Made by a program: the position numbers and the translations under genes | Notes under the pieces: generated by a model | What the model was told of the DNA's origin: nothing | Seen by the model: the letters and a program-made list of their open reading frames with translations, nothing else | The model's database searches: none | Part shown: in pieces, positions 62,182 to 64,000 of the stretch | Layout: each line of letters begins with the position of its first letter | Position numbering within the stretch: position 1 is the stretch's first letter | Origin: UBA4466 sp963925035 | GTDB taxonomy: Bacteria; Bacteroidota; Bacteroidia; Flavobacteriales_D; Crocinitomicaceae | NCBI GenBank assembly: GCA_963925035.1 | Contig: CAWUSK010000012.1 | Location: 1-64,000, forward strand | Reading direction: 5' to 3' | Length of the DNA stretch: 64,000 nucleotides

Positions 62182-63324
62182 ATGCTAAACGAAGAACAAT
62201 TAAAGCATCTTAAAAGTATTCGAAATCAACTTCATGCGCACCCAGAAGTTTCGGAGCACGAATTTGAAACGCAAAAAACAATCCTAGATTTTTTAAAAAA
62301 AGAAACCAAAGCAAGTGTTAAATCAGTGACCAATACAGGCGTTTTGGCTATTTACATGGGCAATCAGCCGGGACCAACAGTAATGATTCGCGGTGATATT
62401 GATGCTTTGCCAATTCAAGAAGTCAATACATTCGATTACGCATCTATAACTGAAGGCGTTTCTCACAAATGCGGACACGATGGACATACGACCATTTTAT
62501 TGGGTTTATCGATCTTGTTTTCAGAACAACCTATTAAGAAAGGGAAGTTGATCTTGCTTTTTCAACCTGCTGAGGAAAATGGAAAGGGTGCACAAGCTGT
62601 TTTGAATGATGCTGAATTCAAGAAAGAAAGAATTGATTACGCTTTTGCTTTGCATAATTTGCCCGGTTATCCAACGAACGAAATTGTTGTCAAAGAACAG
62701 GAGTTTACAGGAAATGTAAAAAGCATTATTCTTAAAATGACAGGTAAAACGGCGCATGCAGCTGAACCGGAGAAAGGATTTAACCCAAGTATGGCCATTT
62801 CAGAAATTTTCGTTTACGCAAATAGCATCACGTTTAACAAACCAGAAGAAAAGGAATTTTTCTTAATGACGCCAGTTTATAGCACTTTAGGAGATAATAG
62901 TTCGTACGGTATTTCTGCTGGTTATGGAGAAGTTCACTTTACTATCAGAAGCTGGTCGGTTCATATCATGAAGCAGCGCAGTGAAGAAATTGTCGCTTTT
63001 ATGGAAGAAACTTGTGAAAATAACCATCTCTCGCCAGATATTTCGTGGACGGAAGTTTTTCACGCGAACGTCAATCACCCGGAAGCCGTTAACTTTATAA
63101 TAAAAGCAAGCAAGGAAAACAAATTCAACTTAACAGAACGAGAATATCCATTTCCTTGGGGTGAAGATTTCGGCTTGTTTACGCAAAACTTCAAAGGCGC
63201 AATGTTTGGTTTGGGTTCAGGCGTTTCAACTCCAGCATTGCACAATCCAGATTACGATTTCCCAGATGAAATAACGGCAACGGGAATTCAAATGTTCAAC
63301 TCAATCATCAATCAAATTCTATAA
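62182..63324 (+). CDS. M20-family amidohydrolase (hippurate/N-acyl amino acid type)
   Basis: A 380-aa zinc amidohydrolase: RNQLHAHPEVSEHEFETQ at the N-terminus, MIRGDIDALPIQE, the SHKCGHDGHTTILLG metal motif, LLFQPAEENGKGAQ (catalytic Glu), FALHNLPGYP (His ligand), and ending PWGEDFGLFTQ with ALHNPDYDFPDE. It has the central lid/dimer domain (~170-290). It removes acyl groups from N-acyl amino acids or similar. It lies 3 bp before alr. Confidence 0.9.
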   Translation: MLNEEQLKHLKSIRNQLHAHPEVSEHEFETQKTILDFLKKETKASVKSVTNTGVLAIYMGNQPGPTVMIRGDIDALPIQEVNTFDYASITEGVSHKCGHDGHTTILLGLSILFSEQPIKKGKLILLFQPAEENGKGAQAVLNDAEFKKERIDYAFALHNLPGYPTNEIVVKEQEFTGNVKSIILKMTGKTAHAAEPEKGFNPSMAISEIFVYANSITFNKPEEKEFFLMTPVYSTLGDNSSYGISAGYGEVHFTIRSWSVHIMKQRSEEIVAFMEETCENNHLSPDISWTEVFHANVNHPEAVNFIIKASKENKFNLTEREYPFPWGEDFGLFTQNFKGAMFGLGSGVSTPALHNPDYDFPDEITATGIQMFNSIINQIL

Positions 63325-63327
63325 ATT

Positions 63328-64000
63328 ATGTTTCATACTTCTCATATTGAACTTTCAAAATCGGCAGTAAAAAAAAATATCGATTTCATTCAAAATTTTT
63401 TGAGGGAAGGAGTAACGTTTTCGTCTGTCGTGAAGGGAAATGCTTATGGACATGGAATTGATAGTTATTGTCCACTAGCCCATGAATGTGGTGTCCGCCA
63501 TTTCAGTGTTTTCAGCGCACAAGAAGCATTGAATGTAACCCAAGTACTCAAGAACCGTGAGTTTAACGTAATGATTATGGGACAAATTGACAACGAAGAA
63601 TTGGAGTGGGCGATTGACAACGAAATTGAATTTTATGTTTTTGAGCAAGATCGTTTGGAAGCAGCAATTGCGACAGCAAAGGAAATGGTCAAAAAAGCAC
63701 GTATTCACGTTGAATTAGAGACAGGAATGAACAGAACAGGATTCAGTCCTGAAAAAATAACTGCAGTATTTGAACTGATAGAAGCCAACCTGGATTTCAT
63801 TGATGTAAAAGGTATTTGTTCACATTTGGCTGGAGCAGAAAACATAGCTAACGAAGAACGTGTATTTGATCAATTTGACCGTTTTGAAGAATATTTATCC
63901 ATTTTAGGCAAATACAAATGGCTGGATGCAAAACGACACATTGCCAGTTCAGCGGCAACTTTGCGTTATCCGAATATGCAATTGGATTTGGTGCGCATTG
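63328..64000 (+). CDS. alr: Alanine racemase, 5' part (cut by window end)
   Basis: It starts at ATG 63328, 3 bp after the amidohydrolase stop, and runs off the window after about 224 codons. The PLP lysine is Lys36 in SVVKGNAYGHG. HVELETGMNRTGF, GICSHLAGAE and HIASSAATLRYP also match the N-terminal barrel of Alr. The C-terminal half with the catalytic Tyr lies outside. It makes D-alanine for peptidoglycan. Confidence 0.93.
   Translation, partial: MFHTSHIELSKSAVKKNIDFIQNFLREGVTFSSVVKGNAYGHGIDSYCPLAHECGVRHFSVFSAQEALNVTQVLKNREFNVMIMGQIDNEELEWAIDNEIEFYVFEQDRLEAAIATAKEMVKKARIHVELETGMNRTGFSPEKITAVFELIEANLDFIDVKGICSHLAGAENIANEERVFDQFDRFEEYLSILGKYKWLDAKRHIASSAATLRYPNMQLDLVRI

Overview
The window is 64 kb of a low-GC Bacteroidota chromosome, most likely Flavobacteriales and close to the Crocinitomicaceae/Fluviicola type. 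The evidence is type IX secretion (T9SS) sorting tails of type A and type B (CHU_C), many SusC/TonB-type or beta-barrel outer membrane proteins and lipoproteins, repeated TAnnTTTG promoter -7 boxes with almost no Shine-Dalgarno sites, and Bacteroidota-style gene fusions such as an RND pump joined to a TolC-like protein. No rRNA operon, CRISPR array, prophage or integrase was seen.

Layout. 1-4 kb is an accessory-looking stretch: a secreted multidomain esterase and an MFS transporter, flanked by a 23-bp direct repeat and an attC-like imperfect hairpin. 4-11.4 kb carries a collagen-like lipoprotein, a glycosyltransferase, a metallo-beta-lactamase-fold hydrolase, galE, tatD and a type I asparaginase. 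11.5-12.3 kb has tRNA-Ser(GGA) followed by a decayed IS6-family transposase. 12.4-17.2 kb looks like a vitamin-uptake module: PnuC-type permease, NadR-like kinase, TPP riboswitch, TonB-dependent receptor, then a divergent HemF-like protein. 17.4-26.9 kb is a metal-handling region: outer membrane protein fused to an HMA domain, T9SS thioredoxin-like protein, His-rich secreted protein, CusA/CzcA-TolC fusion, adaptor lipoprotein and a VIT-family transporter. 26.9-38.7 kb contains an unknown secreted protein, an NAD(P)-binding protein, Sua5/YrdC, TrmD, an M14 peptidase, a 1156-aa PNGase F-like secreted protein, L-2-hydroxyglutarate oxidase, a methyltransferase and an AI-2E family permease.

38.8-39.4 kb is a chimeric pseudogene joining the start of a metZ-type gene to pieces of a TonB receptor. 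39.5-44.9 kb has two FKBP isomerases, an outer membrane protein, folD, a flavin oxidoreductase lacking the redox disulfide, and a YkgJ-type cysteine-cluster protein. 45-52.4 kb is one 2480-aa T9SS type-B surface protein with precise 79-aa and 81-aa tandem modules. It is followed by a SiaB-like protein, an unlisted 45-aa Cys/Lys-rich protein, a SUI1 homologue, pyrR-pyrB, a STAS protein, RNase Z and the topoisomerase IV pair parE-parC. 61.4-62.0 kb is one reading frame broken by two TAA stops. The window ends in an M20 amidohydrolase and the 5' part of alanine racemase.

The items most worth a second look are the modular adhesin, the HemF-like gene with its strong operator-like dyad, the metZ/TonB chimera, the cassette-like left end, the 45-aa protein and the unexplained inverted repeats at 53.6 kb and 19.8 kb. 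I found no single obviously new defence or mobile system. All family assignments come from reading motifs; no database search was run.
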